In this document: positions 9,552 to 20,567 of the stretch, one piece after another
Layout of the letters: the number at the start of each line of letters is the position of its first letter
Position numbering within the stretch: the first letter of the stretch is position 1
The notes under the pieces: model-generated
The model's database searches: none
The model's input: only the letters and a program-made list of their open reading frames with translations
What the model was told of the DNA's origin: nothing
Assembly (NCBI GenBank): GCA_022828595.1
Contig: JAKGHH010000002.1
Coordinates: forward strand, 76,108,383-76,172,382
Length of the DNA: 64,000 bases
Direction of reading: 5' to 3'
From: Nelumbo lutea
Taxonomy: Eukaryota > Streptophyta > Magnoliopsida > Proteales > Nelumbonaceae
Translations under genes and position numbers: made by a program

Positions 9552-12500
9552 CTGCAAGATTAATCAACTCAGATCAGAAATTGTTATCAATATTTTATGC
9601 ATGTAAACATCCATTTTTAAACAAGGCAGAAGTGTGTTTCCAGGTTGTTGAGCCAGTCAAGTAATAGAGAGTATGGATTCTCTACACTCATAGATAGATC
9701 TTAAAGCTGCATGATTCATTTGTGTTTCAATATTTAACTCATAAGTTAATTTCATAGTTAAAAGGATGACAAGGCAAGGCCAGGGAATAGGGTGCCACTT
9801 TGTTGCCAAAGGACTTATTAGGGCACCTGGCACCAAATAGAAGGTAGTTTTTAGACAAAAGGACACTCAAGCTGTGGTTAGCTAGGCCAAGTCACAGACT
9901 ATGCCTGGCTTGATGAGTTGAACCTATGCACCTCACATTGGGTTTAGACATATGCCAGGGCATAGCTGATGAAAGCTATGTTGATCCCTACTAAAATTAA
10001 GGTTCAAGGCTTAAAGGCCATGTATAAACAGCTATATTACATGGACACTTTAATATAGGTCACGTATCCATCTATAACGCATGGATACTGACACTGAAAG
10101 ACACTTCAGAGGACTTTTCCATCTTCTCTTTTGTCAAATCTTCACAACTTTGAAGGAATTGTGAATTTAGTATAATCAGTTATGAATATACATGATGCCC
10201 ATTGAGATCTCAAAACTTATTTTTTCAGGCACGCTGAATCCAACAACTCATATCTTCTTCCAATTTTGACACTGCTACCAGAATCCATGTAATATAGGTG
10301 AACATAGGAAATTAGGGTATTTGAATGGACAGCGGGTGCATTGATAATCTGGGAAATCTTAGGTGGTAGGATGTACCACTTACTCTAACTCTCAATATTT
10401 TTTTTATCAGTGAAAAGAGATTTTGTTAAACAAGTTCAAGTATTACAAATGTGTGGGCTTTTCCGCCGGTAGTGGCATATCGGGCAGTATCGATAGCTTT
10501 TTTATTTTTTATTTTTTAAATCTGGTTCAGAGGGGCCGGTTTAAGGTCTGTCCACCCTCTGAACCGGTCAAGACCCCAAAACACCCCCTGTAGGGGTGTA
10601 TCGGGAAGCCCCTGAAATGATACGTATCGGCTGATACGGCCCAATACATATCAATACTTTGAACCTTGCCTTGATATGCTTTCTATTTCCCGAAAAGTAT
10701 GTCTATAGACCAATGGAATTTGAGAGATACATATGACCACCTGAGTCCCCTTCCACCTCCAAGTTGTGAAAACTGAATTGCTTAGTAAATTTTAAACCAT
10801 GGAGTAATCCACACAGCTCTACTATCAATGCATTACCATCACAGCTAATAGTCCTGAAAACAGTACTAACACCTTTTCTTCTATGTCTCAAAACACCCCT
10901 CCCATTCCAGCTGCAGCCTGACTACCAATATAACTCCCATCAAAATCGAGTTTAACGAAGTTGTTTGCTGGGTCTCCATTCCATATTTACACTTTCCTTT
11001 GCCTGAGTCGATAATGTCACTTACTTCCAAGTTCTCAAAATGTCATTTGTTGAGAAACCATGGAAATCCTCCAAGGTCTTCACCCAAAGAGAGAACAAAG
11101 ATGCTCCCAAATTGGCAAATACAAAGTATAAAAGGATAGGATAAAAAACATATATAAATATATATGGGAGATGGTTTCACCATTGTTTTTGCACAGAAAG
11201 CACATGTGAAGGGATAGGCACTTATTTGGCCTTTTTTGCAAAATACCACAAGTGTTGATCTTTCCAAGGAAAACTTCCCAACAAAGTGCCTGAATTTTAG
11301 GAGGGATTGACATACTTCAAATTTCTTTCACCGGTAAATTTACCCCAAAGGTTGAAGGCTGAACTAAGAAGTTGAGAAAAGAAGCATAAGTCAAAAGACC
11401 AACTGAGGTAGTGGACCAAACCCTGGTGTCCTCTACATTTTGAGCCAAAGAAAAAGTCAAGACTGGCCAAACAAATAAGGAGAGATTCACATTCTGTTTC
11501 CCTAATGCCCCTTCAAAATCCAAGATCCCAATTTATGCTCGACGCAGAGAAGTTCACAAACCTAGAGATGGGTTCAAATTTATAGCAGGAAAGTGCATAA
11601 AGCGCAGGAAATTGGACCTTTAATCGTTGTGCACCTATCAAAAGGTCCTCTCAAAACAAGACTCTCAAACCATTTCCCACATCATACCGGATGAGATTCA
11701 CAAAAGAAAGATATACCTCATAAATTGATTTCTAGGGAAAAATGAAGTTGCATTGGAGGTTACCTTTGCATCCCAGCCATTGTGCATCCGACCATGTATA
11801 CTTACAATTACTTTGTGCCAAAGCCTATCACTTTCCAAAGGAAACCTCCACAGCTATTTTCCTAAAGGGCTAAATTCTTTTGGGTTACATTTCCTATACC
11901 TAGCCCACCCTTTGGTTTACTAATTTGTTCCCATTTCACCAGTTGTCTTTCTTCCCATCCCCTGGTTCCCACAAGAAGCCCCACAATTACTGTGCCAAAG
12001 CCTATCACTTTCCAAAGGAAACCTCCACAGCTATTTTCCTAAAGGGCTAAATTCTTTTGGGTTACATTTCCTATACCTAGCCCACCCTTTGGTTTACTAG
12101 TTTGTTCCCATTTCACCAGTTGTCTTTCTTCCCATCCCCTGGTTCCCACAAGAAGCCCCACAATTACTTTGTGCCAAAGCCTATCACTTCCCAAAGGAAA
12201 CCTCCACAGCTATTTTCCTAAAGGGCTAAATTCTTTTGGGTTACATTTCCTATACCTAGCCCACCCTTTGGTTTACTAATTTGTTCCCATTTCACCAGTT
12301 GTCTTTCTTCCCATCCCCTGGTTCCCACAAGAAGCCCCTCAATAACTTTTCTAGTTGCCCAACAATTTTTGCAGGGATATGGAAGGTGGACAAATAATAT
12401 ATGGGAAGATTACCTAAGGTAGCTTTGACTTCCACCCAAAGAAATGTAGCTTCTTTTCTGAAGTGTCAATCTTTTAACATTTCACTCTAGCACAGGCTTC

Positions 12501-15500
12501 CAGAAACTCTCAGATCTAGGGTTTCCACCCAAAGGCAGTTCAAGGTACTCCGTACTCCAAAGGCCAATTTTTGACTTCACACCCTAAGAACTCTACTATT
12601 CTAAAGGTTTCCTCCTCTTGCAAATTCAATCCTGCCAAACAACTGTTAGGAACCTGCCTAACTCAGGGCTTCTTCGAGGGAGCCAACCTCCACAGTAAGA
12701 GAGAGGTTTGTTCTAAAAATTCCTTCAATGCCTCCTCCCTTCTTGATTTTATTTATTCTGTTTACATTCTAATTGTTACAACAGACTGCACACTTGTTTT
12801 TGTTCTGTTACAACAAATTGTTCAACTTGCTTTTCAGTTATGCTGATGTGGCTTCTTTCTGTCATGGCCTCTTTTTGTATACTTGGCTAACAACCTTCAG
12901 TTCTGTAGAGCTCTCAACAATTCCCCCCCCCCCGGTCCTTAAAAGAGGCCTTGCCCTCAAGGTCTAAATCTGGGAAGCGATTCTGGAGATCAAGATAAGG
13001 TTCCCAAGTAGCATTGGTTTCTGGAAGATGAACCCATACTTAACGAAAATTTACAACGCGTGCTAGTTCCATTTGAAGTTGTCTGTCCTCCGAAAATGGT
13101 GGTAATGTGGAACCTGTAACAGCCCTAGGTTTGGGCCATTTCTTAAGCACAGAGACATGAAAAACGGGGTGAAGTTTGGATGTTGGTGGTAGATCCATCT
13201 TGTAGGCTACTATACCAATCTTGGCAGTGATCTGGAATGGGCCAACATACCTTGGGCTGAGTTTATTCCAGCCAGAGGGCCCTGGGTTGCCTGTCTGCTC
13301 CCATCAAAATTCAGTTTTAGAAAACCTTGTGGAGGGGAGCCCAGTTTGTAGAAAACCTTGCTACTGCTGTCCAGTTCCTCCATAGGTCATTAAAGGAGAA
13401 AGAATGAAATAGTTACATAGATTTTAACCAATATATTGCCCTTGCAATCCTTCAATGCCTGGCTGCTCCTTTCCTTCTCTTGGGATAATCTTGAATTCCT
13501 TTCTTCCCACACTGTCCAAATCAGCGCTGCTCTTGCACACCTCTACATTCTTCTTCCTCTTTTATGGGGCCATGAGAAGGTAGATGAATTGAACAACAAA
13601 CTTAAATCTGCTGGCATCTCCCACACCCAAATAGAGATAAGATTCATCCCCGAAGCTCTGCAATGACATCACAGGATAGAAATAAATGATAACAGTCCTC
13701 ACCATGAGATCTGCAAAGGGTACACCAGTTAGGAGAGATACAAATAAAGGGTCTTCTCTTTTGTAGGTTATCCGTGGTGTTGACTTTCCCATGGCACACT
13801 TCCCAAGAAAAGTCATTACCTTAGGGGGGACCGGCCTACACCATACTTCTTTGGAAGGGAAAGCCTATTGAGAGGAGGTATTACAAATTGACTTAAAAAA
13901 GGAACCACAAGAAAATAACCCTTTGGGGTGAGGGGCCCAAATCCTCTTTTCTAGCAAAGAAGAATCCAACCACACTTTTTCAAGGAGGCAAAGCAAATTA
14001 GCCAAACAAATAACTTCCTCATCCCTTAACCCTCAATGAAAACCCAAATCCCAAGACAAGGCCGACGGATTTAACAGAGAAGGAAGGAATTTTGAAATCG
14101 CCTCATTTTTAAACCAAGAAACAGAAAACAAGGAAGGGAAAAAATCTTTAAGAGGGAGATCCCCAACCCAAGTGTCTTCCCAAAAACAAACAGAAGTTCC
14201 AGAACAAGTATTATACCTGACACAACTGAGAAACTTTGGGAGAATTTTGTGGATTGCCTTCCAAGGTGTTGCCATGTTAGCCCTTCTTGATGCACCAGCA
14301 TCCCATCCATTCTGAGTATCCATAATACTCTTCACCACTTCATGCCAAAGCCTCTCTAGCTCCAAAGGTTATCTCCATAACCACTTCCCCAACAAAGCCA
14401 AATTCCTTTTAATCAAATTTCCTAAACCTAATCCCCCTTCCTCTTTGCTTCTACCCAAAACCTCCCATCTGATCAAATGATCATTTTTCCCCTCTCCTAG
14501 CTCCCAAAGGAAGTCTCTCATCAATTTTTCTAATTTTTTTGCTTCCCTAGGCGGTATCCTAAAGACCGAGAGGTAATAAGTAGGTAGGTTTGTAAGAGTA
14601 GCTCTTATCGAAGTTATCCTTCCACCCAACAAGATGTAGTTTTTCTTCCACACCACTAACCTCTTGTCAAACTTCTCTATGACTGGAGTCCAAAACCTAC
14701 TCTCCCTAGGATTTGCCCCTAATGGAAGCCCTAAGTAGGACATAGGCCAAGAGGAAGTAGAGAATTCAAGGCAATGTGCAATCTCATCATTCTCCAAATT
14801 AATCCCCGCTATGCAGCTCTTTTCTAAGTTGATTTTCAAGTTGGAAATTTCTTCAAAGGTCTTTTTTTATCAATAACTTTGAAAATTTTATTGACTAAAA
14901 TACTTTAGGATACAACAAGAAGTTACAAAAGAAATCAACATAGTAAGCTGACCCAGTACAGAATTACAAATGTGCCCAAAACACATATGTTCTTTGAACC
15001 CCTTGCTTTGCTAAGCTATCTGCCAAACTGTTGACAGATCTCCTTACCCATCCCACCTGAATTGACATGTTCCTTGACATCCATTTAAATCTTCTGAAAT
15101 CATTCTTCAACTGCCATGTCACAATTTTTTCAAAGGTCTTAATCACCTCCTTTAAGTTTCCCACCTTCTCACTAAAGCCTCCATCACAAAATATCATTAA
15201 ATCATCTACAAACTGAAGATGGGTGACTGGAACTTGGTTTCTGCCTATTATCCAACCCCTTATGACCTCTTCCCTATCAGCCCTAGTGATAATTCAACTA
15301 AAAACATCAGCTACCAAGGTAAAGAGAAAAGGTGAAAGGGGATCCCCTTGCCTAATGCCCCTACAGGCTGGAAAGAAGTCCCTAACCACTCTGTTTACTA
15401 GGATGGAAAAGTGACAATAACTTACACAACCCATCATCCAACTGCACCACCTTCCCCAAATCCACAATTCCTCATCACCTCTAACAGAAACTGCCAATCC

Positions 15501-18500
15501 ACTAGATCATAGGCTTTCTCTAGGTCTAGCTTGCAAACAAAACCTCTTTTCCTAGATCTCTTCATTTCCTCCACGTACTCATTTGCAATCAAGATCTGAT
15601 CAATTATCTGACGTCCTTGAATGAAGGCCCCTTGGGCTCAACTAATGATGGATGGGAGGGCTACTTTAATCCTCAAAGAAAGATGCCTTTGGAGGCTCGC
15701 CTTGGTTTGGGTTGTTTGTTTCCCTTGAAAATCTTAAAACATTGAAATCTACCCCTAGACACCAAGGTCCCTACAACCATAGTTGTCAAGGCGACACCTA
15801 GGCGACAAGATGCCCTTGGAGGCTCACCTCGCCCAATCACCAAGAAGTTTTGTGTACTATGTTATAAAATACTTTTATATTTTTTATTTTTTGACATTAT
15901 AATTATAAAATAGACATTATTAAACTAGAATATTCATTTTATGTGTTTATATACTAATTTCTTTCTATTATTTTTTTATTTGTTAGGGTTTAATCAACAC
16001 AACCATTGCTAATTGTTCTATTGAACCCATGGTTCAACGTATCAATACACCTTTGTATATAGGCAAAGGTGTATCGGTACTTATAATGATACTCCCCCTA
16101 TTTTCTTTATTTTTTTTTTGTTTTTCAATTTCATTTTTAAATATAATTATATATATTATTAACAAAAAATGGGTTCCTGAAAACACCTATCAACAGGTGC
16201 ATCGGGAACCCAAAGATACAATGCAATATGCCCGCTACGAGGTGTATTATATCGAAATTTCGATCCTCGATTGAACCCTCAAAGATTTCAAAATTTGAAC
16301 CAATAAGGGAAGACTTTAAAAATTAAAATTTTGTCTAATCAACACATTTTCTTTTTCCACCTTTTCTTTTCTTCATTTCCTATAACAAAAGTAGGGGTCC
16401 AGCCCCTATACTTTTTTAATGTTCCTTCCTTTCTTCTTTTTCTTCTCATAAAATATTGATTTTTCAAGACTTAAACATGAAACTTATACTTCTCTTATGA
16501 AAAATTATGGATAATTATTAAGGAAAGATAGTTATGGAAACTAGGGAACTACCCTAGTATATATGGTTTTACTTAAAAAAATCCATCGCCTAGGTGTCCC
16601 CTAGGTGCCCACCTAGGCAACTAGGCGACAAGGTGCCCCCTATCACCTAACCTCACCTTGGCACCTTGAAAACTATGCCTACCACAATCCTCTTATTGCA
16701 CTAAACTCTTCCCAAAACTGGTCTCTCTATAAGAATTTAGACCGTACGCATTTGTCAAAACCAGTCCCTCCCATCATTTGTACTTTTAATTTTGATTGAG
16801 ACTGAGTAGTTTCCAATGAGCTCCTCCAAGCACTCCATCTCCCCATTTTTCCATACAGTGAGTATTTCCCCTAAGGTTCACCAAGAAGGTGCAAAAGCCA
16901 AGCTTAGGCCTCTAATTCCCCAAATGCTTCTAATCCACATGCTATCTATCTTTGAAAGTTTAGTTTCCTAGACCATAAATATTACTGTAAAGTAAGTGAT
17001 TCGTTAAGACTATGTTTGGTTTGAAGGAAAATGCAGTGAAAGGAAGGGAAAGGTAGGGAAACCTTTGCAAACCTTGTATAGGTTCCCCTGTCTTTACCTT
17101 CCTTTCCCTACCTTTTCCTTCAAACCAAGCATAGCCTAAGAAAAAAATCAACTACGGAAAACCCCTGTACAAAGAGAAATGAACGAGAATATACAAAATA
17201 ACCCAAAAACAGCCTATTACAGCCTCAATCCCACCAAACAAAAAACAAAACTACCCACTCCTTACAAACAACAAAAAAAATAAATAAATAAACTCAAAAA
17301 AGACACTTGGATGTCTTCCAAACATCGGGTGTATTGCCAGCCATGAGTGGATCATCCCCAGAATTTTCCTCAGAACATCTTCTTTTGAGTTCTGAGTTCC
17401 TTCAAATAATCTGTTAACTCTTTCACTCCACGCAGCCCACAAATCAGCTGCGGCAATAATGCTCCATGTCACCTTTCCAGCCTTACTTAGACCTCCCAGC
17501 CACCTAGCCTCTATGAGTCCCCTTAGTTTCAGCTTTGCACCAAATAATTCCACCACTCTTAACCACACCCAGTGAGGAAATCCACAATGTAACAGCAGAT
17601 GGCTAGAGGACTCCACATTCCCAATACATAGGGGACATGCCATGTCTACCACTTCTAACCCTCTTTTGACTAAATTCTCTTTGGTTAGAATCTTATCCAG
17701 CACTGCCAAGCAAACAAAAAAGGCTATCTTTGAAGACACAGCTCTAATCCATATTCTTTGGCATGGAAAAAAGATGTCTTCCTCCTTTGATACAAAAAAA
17801 AAGAGTTCACAGAGAATACACCTGACTTCTCAAAGCACCACATTCTTTTATCTTCCCCTATTGCAGGTATGTTTGAGTCATACAGAAGCTGGAGCAATCT
17901 GATTAGGGGTGCCACCTCCCAATCATTTAAATTTCTCCTGAACTGGGGGTTCCAAGTGCAATGGCCATTCTGTCTTTCCAAACAGTCAGCAAATGGTTGC
18001 ATTTTTTGTTTGTGGTGATTTCAAACAGGTCCGGAAATGCATTCATTGAAGGGCCCTCTTCACACCAGTTATCCTTCCAAAAGAGAACCCTCCTACCATT
18101 TCCCACTTTGTATTTTATTCCCTTCAAAAACTGGGGCTGAATTTTTTGTATTGCCTCCCTTCAAAAACGGAGGTACAGACATGGCATTCTCCCTTTGGGT
18201 CACCATATCTCCTTTTCCTGGTTCTAATGCTTCCCCCTCCTAGGCCACTAGACTCACCTTCTGCTTCAATTTTCCTATTCTCCTCTTCAAGTTTAAAGGC
18301 ACAAGGGTTCTCAACATTCATAGCCATCTGGCCTAGAACTGGATCTACACACACAAAAAAAAGGAGGGCAAGAGAACACAGGGTTAAACATGCAAACAGG
18401 AATGGAGGAAAAAGGGAAAAAAAAAGGGAATTAAAGGAGGAAGGGAGCCCTTCTTGGTCACCTTCCTCTTGAAAAACCACCTAGGCTACTAGACGCAGGT

Positions 18501-20567
18501 GGGCCAGGTGGTTTCTCAATGCAAATTAGTAATACTTCTGGGAGAGAGGTTTTACTGTTGAATAAGATAAAGATGATAAGATTTTGATCAAAAAATAAAT
18601 ATCATAAGATTGTGTTAGTACCTGATACAGAAATTATCCTTCTCTTTGTCCCTTATCCTCAATTTTTAGTACCATAAATGCAGAAGAGTATGAATTAGTT
18701 TGATTGACAAGTTTGGATGGAAATTTTGGAGTAGGTTATTGCTATCATAACTAGAACAAGTGTTTTCAGATGCTGAAGCATGAGACAAAGCAATCAGCTT
18801 TCCAGAGGTATGCAGCACAAGCATGCTTTTTTTAATAAGTAGAATACACAAAGATAAGAGAGAAGAATTTGCCAAGATGTGTGTGTGCCTGTGAGAGAAA
18901 GAGATAGTAAAAGTTTAATAAATAAAAGTTTAGTTTTGTGATTCTGATCGTTCTCTCTTGCTCTTGGATAGCCATGACCAACATTGGGTAATGGCCCAAT
19001 GAATATGTAATATCTACCAAAGAAAAGTTTGTCACAGATGCCAACTTTAAATATATTCCTCCTAAAAACATCCAAACCACCAAATCAGCTAAACCATCAA
19101 AGTAGATACCTTAGTATTTGGTGTTGCAGCAAACCTCGAGCATTTCCAACAACAGGTTTCCAAGCTTCAACATCATTGCGCTTATTTACAGGAGGTGGCT
19201 CTAGTCCATAACGAGACATCTCTAGGGTTGCAGGAGGCTTGGCAGCTCTAACACGTTCATATTCTCTAGCAAGCATAGGGTGATTCTGAGATGTAGTTTC
19301 CAAGATTAGACAGCATGTGGCCAATGTATTGTTTCACTTAGTAGATATTTCATTAATGCCAGCTATTCTTAACCATGTTTCCCCTCATATCTGTTTTTTT
19401 TTTTGCCTGATCGAATTCATAATTTCATAGTGAGTCTACATAATTGGCACTGTTAAAAGAAACACGACTCATACTTCATATTGTTCACCATACCAAAACT
19501 TGTCGAAATCAAGACAAACGGTTGCAAACTAAACATTTATAAGAAAGCATTTTGTGAACTATGAATTGTACATGAAATGGAATTACTGGATAACCATGCC
19601 TATAGTGTACCCTTTTCTTCTCATACAAAACCATTAAAACTAATCAGAATTGAATATGAAACCCATCCCAAAAATTCTATACTATTTTCTACCTTTCATT
19701 TAAAAAATAAAAAAATAAAAATAAAAAATTGTAGCTAAAGTGAGATATGATGTTCGAGGAGAAGATATAAAAGAAAATTAAAAGATCATTAAGAGTTGAG
19801 AAGGAGCAAATAATGCTGAGCCTTCAGGTTGTATATGCCATTGCCACAAAAGTCATTTCATTGACAACGATCATTTATTTCCACCAAATTTTATCAATGC
19901 ATGCTATCAGTTTCTTAAGATGAATCCTCAATCTCAACTCAGATCAGTCTCAATCCCAATTATTTGGGGAAACTATACTAATATGGCCATAGAATCCTCA
20001 GCATTTCCATTACTTGATGATTAGGTTAATCTGAGAAGTCTTAGATCGCACAAAGATTATGACCCGATTTCTCAAGTAAAGCTAGTCTCACAAACCATGT
20101 AAACAGGGTCTAACCTAAGGGACGTTAAGTTTTTCTCTTTCTTGAACTGTTTCTTTATGTAACTTCAGAAACCACACTATCCACAAAGCATCCGGAATAA
20201 TCAAAACCATAACCAAAAGGGCAATACACTAATAAACCCTAAATTCCTAGCAAGCATCTCTTCAAAAATTCGAAAACAAATAAAATGAAGGACTGTAATG
20301 AGCCCTAATATAGAGCATGAGAGAAGCAGTCACCTCGAAGTTCAACATGGGAACGGAAGGGAGATCTTTGAGGAAATCAGCTGGCTTCTTGGTGCTCCGT
20401 CGCATCTCTTCTTCGACCAACCTGTTGACTTCTTTCTTCATGGCGTCGTAGTCATCGTCAATGTAAGGAAGTGCGTCGATGATTTCTTCTTTCGAAACGC
20501 CGGGCCAGGCCGGCCGGGACGCTTCAGGAGGTGCTTCTAGCAGTAATATCTCTCCGTTATTCGCCAT
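9468..20567 (-). CDS. MOS4: SPF27/BCAS2/MOS4-like splicing factor, 5' part of a long-intron gene
   Basis: SPF27 (BCAS2; MOS4 in Arabidopsis) is a core subunit of the Prp19/NineTeen spliceosome complex and in Arabidopsis is needed for innate immune signalling. The exons read 20567-20334, 19285-19110 and 9551-9468. The start [19 protein letters not shown] is characteristic of the family, followed by [52 protein letters not shown] and [15 protein letters not shown]. Splice phases agree: phase 0 after NFE, then AG|A making Arg before LENLEL. About 164 of roughly 250 residues are seen; the C-terminal coiled-coil exons are not in the window. Introns 1 and 2 are 1.05 and 9.56 kb; intron 3 exceeds 9.4 kb. 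No stop or frameshift occurs in the exons, so the gene is probably functional. Confidence 0.9.
9552..10430. other. intron 2, unclassified left stretch
   Basis: AT-rich intronic sequence. I see no coding domain, terminal repeats or tandem structure that I can support. Confidence 0.5.
10431..10668. mobile_element. possible MITE with GTATCGATAC-type ends
   Basis: The ends resemble each other in inverted orientation (CAAGTTCAAGTATTA on the left, CAAGGTTCAAAGTATTG reading in from the right). The interior has palindromic ATACGTATCGG and inverted GGTTCAGAGGG/CCCTCTGAACC sequences. No clear target duplication was found. Similar GGTTCAACGTATCAATAC sequence occurs within the hAT element near 16030-16270. 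Confidence 0.45.
10690..12643 (-). mobile_element. LINE remnant 1 (RT C-terminus, zinc-binding domain, RNase H)
   Basis: A decayed non-LTR retrotransposon on the minus strand. Order in element sense: RT C-terminal region (12643 to about 11810; [13 protein letters not shown], then sequence related to GGLGLGN), zf-RVT zinc-binding domain (about 11523-11043; [16 protein letters not shown], then C-x-x-C and a His), and RNase H (about 10990-10700; [10 protein letters not shown], then [12 protein letters not shown] and EGDSGG). Many stops and frameshifts. Part of its RT is tandemly triplicated. Its upstream half is replaced by gypsy B. Confidence 0.85.
11804..12338 (-). repeat. 179-bp tandem triplication inside LINE remnant 1
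   Basis: Three head-to-tail copies start at 11804, 11983 and 12160, each beginning ACAATTACT. Copy 2 is two bases shorter (177 bp). They are nearly identical while the surrounding LINE is heavily decayed, so the amplification is much younger than the LINE. Each copy spans the RT C-terminal region containing the GGLG/GN motif. Confidence 0.93.
12644..12919 (-). repeat. gypsy B 3' LTR
   Basis: The 276-bp LTR begins TGTTGAGAGCTC and ends GGTTCCTAACA in element sense. It abuts the polypurine tract on the right, and the LINE 1 residue CLAGLN resumes directly on the left. Confidence 0.82.
12644..13275 (-). mobile_element. gypsy B 3' end (LTR plus integrase C-terminus)
   Basis: A 5'-truncated Ty3/gypsy fragment inserted in LINE sequence. 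The LTR is 12644-12919 and the C-rich tract 12920-12935 is the polypurine tract in element sense. The integrase C-terminus and chromodomain-like end occupy about 12945-13275: [25 protein letters not shown], then [16 protein letters not shown]-x-x-x-A-T-W-E fits the chromodomain of chromovirus-type gypsy elements. One stop lies before VWVHLPE. The right end fuses to a LINE RNase H start. Confidence 0.85.
14864..15128 (-). mobile_element. 5'-truncated LINE tail nested in LINE 2
   Basis: A 265-bp insertion flanked by the 12-bp duplication TTCAAAGGTCTT (14852-14863 and 15129-15140). In element sense it holds the end of a RNase H domain ([19 protein letters not shown]), a stop, a short 3' UTR with AATAAA, and a short A-tail next to the duplication. 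These are the marks of target-primed reverse transcription. Removing it rejoins LKEVIKTFE to [11 protein letters not shown] in LINE 2. Confidence 0.9.
15778..16677. mobile_element. non-autonomous hAT-type transposon (900 bp)
   Basis: The ends are imperfect inverted repeats: CATAGTTGTCAAGGCGACA on the left and CATAGTTTTCAAGGTGCCA reading in from the right, followed by several CCTAGGCGAC-like subterminal repeats. It is flanked by CCTACAAC (15770-15777) and CCTACCAC (16678-16685), an 8-bp duplication with one mismatch, as in the hAT superfamily. There is no transposase. It sits exactly between IRGLW and PWCLG of the LINE 2 endonuclease. Confidence 0.87.
17008..17136. mobile_element. Tourist-like MITE copy 1 (129 bp)
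   Basis: Inverted ends GACTATGTTTGGTTTGAAGG and GGCTATGCTTGGTTTGAAGG are flanked by TAA on both sides (17005-17007 and 17137-17139). The 3-bp TAA duplication and the GGNCTATGTTTGG-like ends fit Tourist/PIF-Harbinger MITEs. A relative lies at 54739-54853. Confidence 0.85.
17140..18130 (-). mobile_element. LINE remnant 3 (3' end with zinc-binding domain)
   Basis: A 5'-truncated LINE on the minus strand. Segments read [20 protein letters not shown] (about 18127-18065), then [28 protein letters not shown], and the zf-RVT domain (17739-17380) with [27 protein letters not shown] and [14 protein letters not shown]. An untranslated tail continues to the Tourist MITE. Frames are broken several times. 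Unlike LINE 1 there is no RNase H after the zinc-binding domain. Confidence 0.85.
18131..19109. other. intron 2, right stretch
   Basis: No domain recognised. An open minus-strand stretch near 18124-18480 has no recognisable motif and could be LINE-derived. The rest is AT-rich. Confidence 0.4.
19110..19285 (-). CDS. MOS4: SPF27/MOS4-like exon 2
   Basis: The acceptor is CATCTCAG|AAT and the donor is CTAAG|GTATCT. It is 176 bp, ending in phase 2. It encodes [17 protein letters not shown] through [15 protein letters not shown] to HQIL plus two bases of an Arg codon. Confidence 0.9.
19286..20333. other. intron 1 of the SPF27-like gene
   Basis: A 1,048-bp intron with donor GAG|GTGACT and acceptor CATCTCAG. 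AT-rich, with A/T homopolymers near 19390 and 19705; no transposon recognised. Confidence 0.7.
20334..20567 (-). CDS. MOS4: SPF27/MOS4-like exon 1
   Basis: 78 codons from the ATG at 20567 to GAG|GTGACT. The start is fixed by the family's MANNGEIL beginning. The acidic [11 protein letters not shown] and the basic [15 protein letters not shown] segment lie here. The intron follows in phase 0. Confidence 0.93.

Larger units (their letters stand above)
13276..16990 (-). mobile_element. LINE remnant 2 (endonuclease, RT, zinc-binding, RNase H start)
   Basis: A minus-strand L1-type LINE. The endonuclease runs about 16990 to 15665 ([34 protein letters not shown], then [16 protein letters not shown]), interrupted by the hAT element. 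RT runs about 15660-14370 ([70 protein letters not shown]), interrupted by a LINE tail. The zinc-binding region (14365-13440) has [18 protein letters not shown]. RNase H begins with KLNFDGS at about 13300 and is cut by gypsy B. Stops and shifts throughout; an internal deletion joins endonuclease to RT near 15665. Confidence 0.88.

Noticed and set aside
12937..13280. Considered as part of the LINE because LINE sequence lies on both sides
   Set aside because: [12 protein letters not shown] and ATWEP are gypsy integrase/chromodomain motifs and the adjoining LTR and purine tract fit a gypsy 3' end.
18124..18480. 118-codon minus-strand open frame with a hydrophobic segment, and the overlapping plus-strand frame
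   Set aside because: Low-complexity purine/pyrimidine tract explains the openness; no motif, no splice context; left as unclassified.
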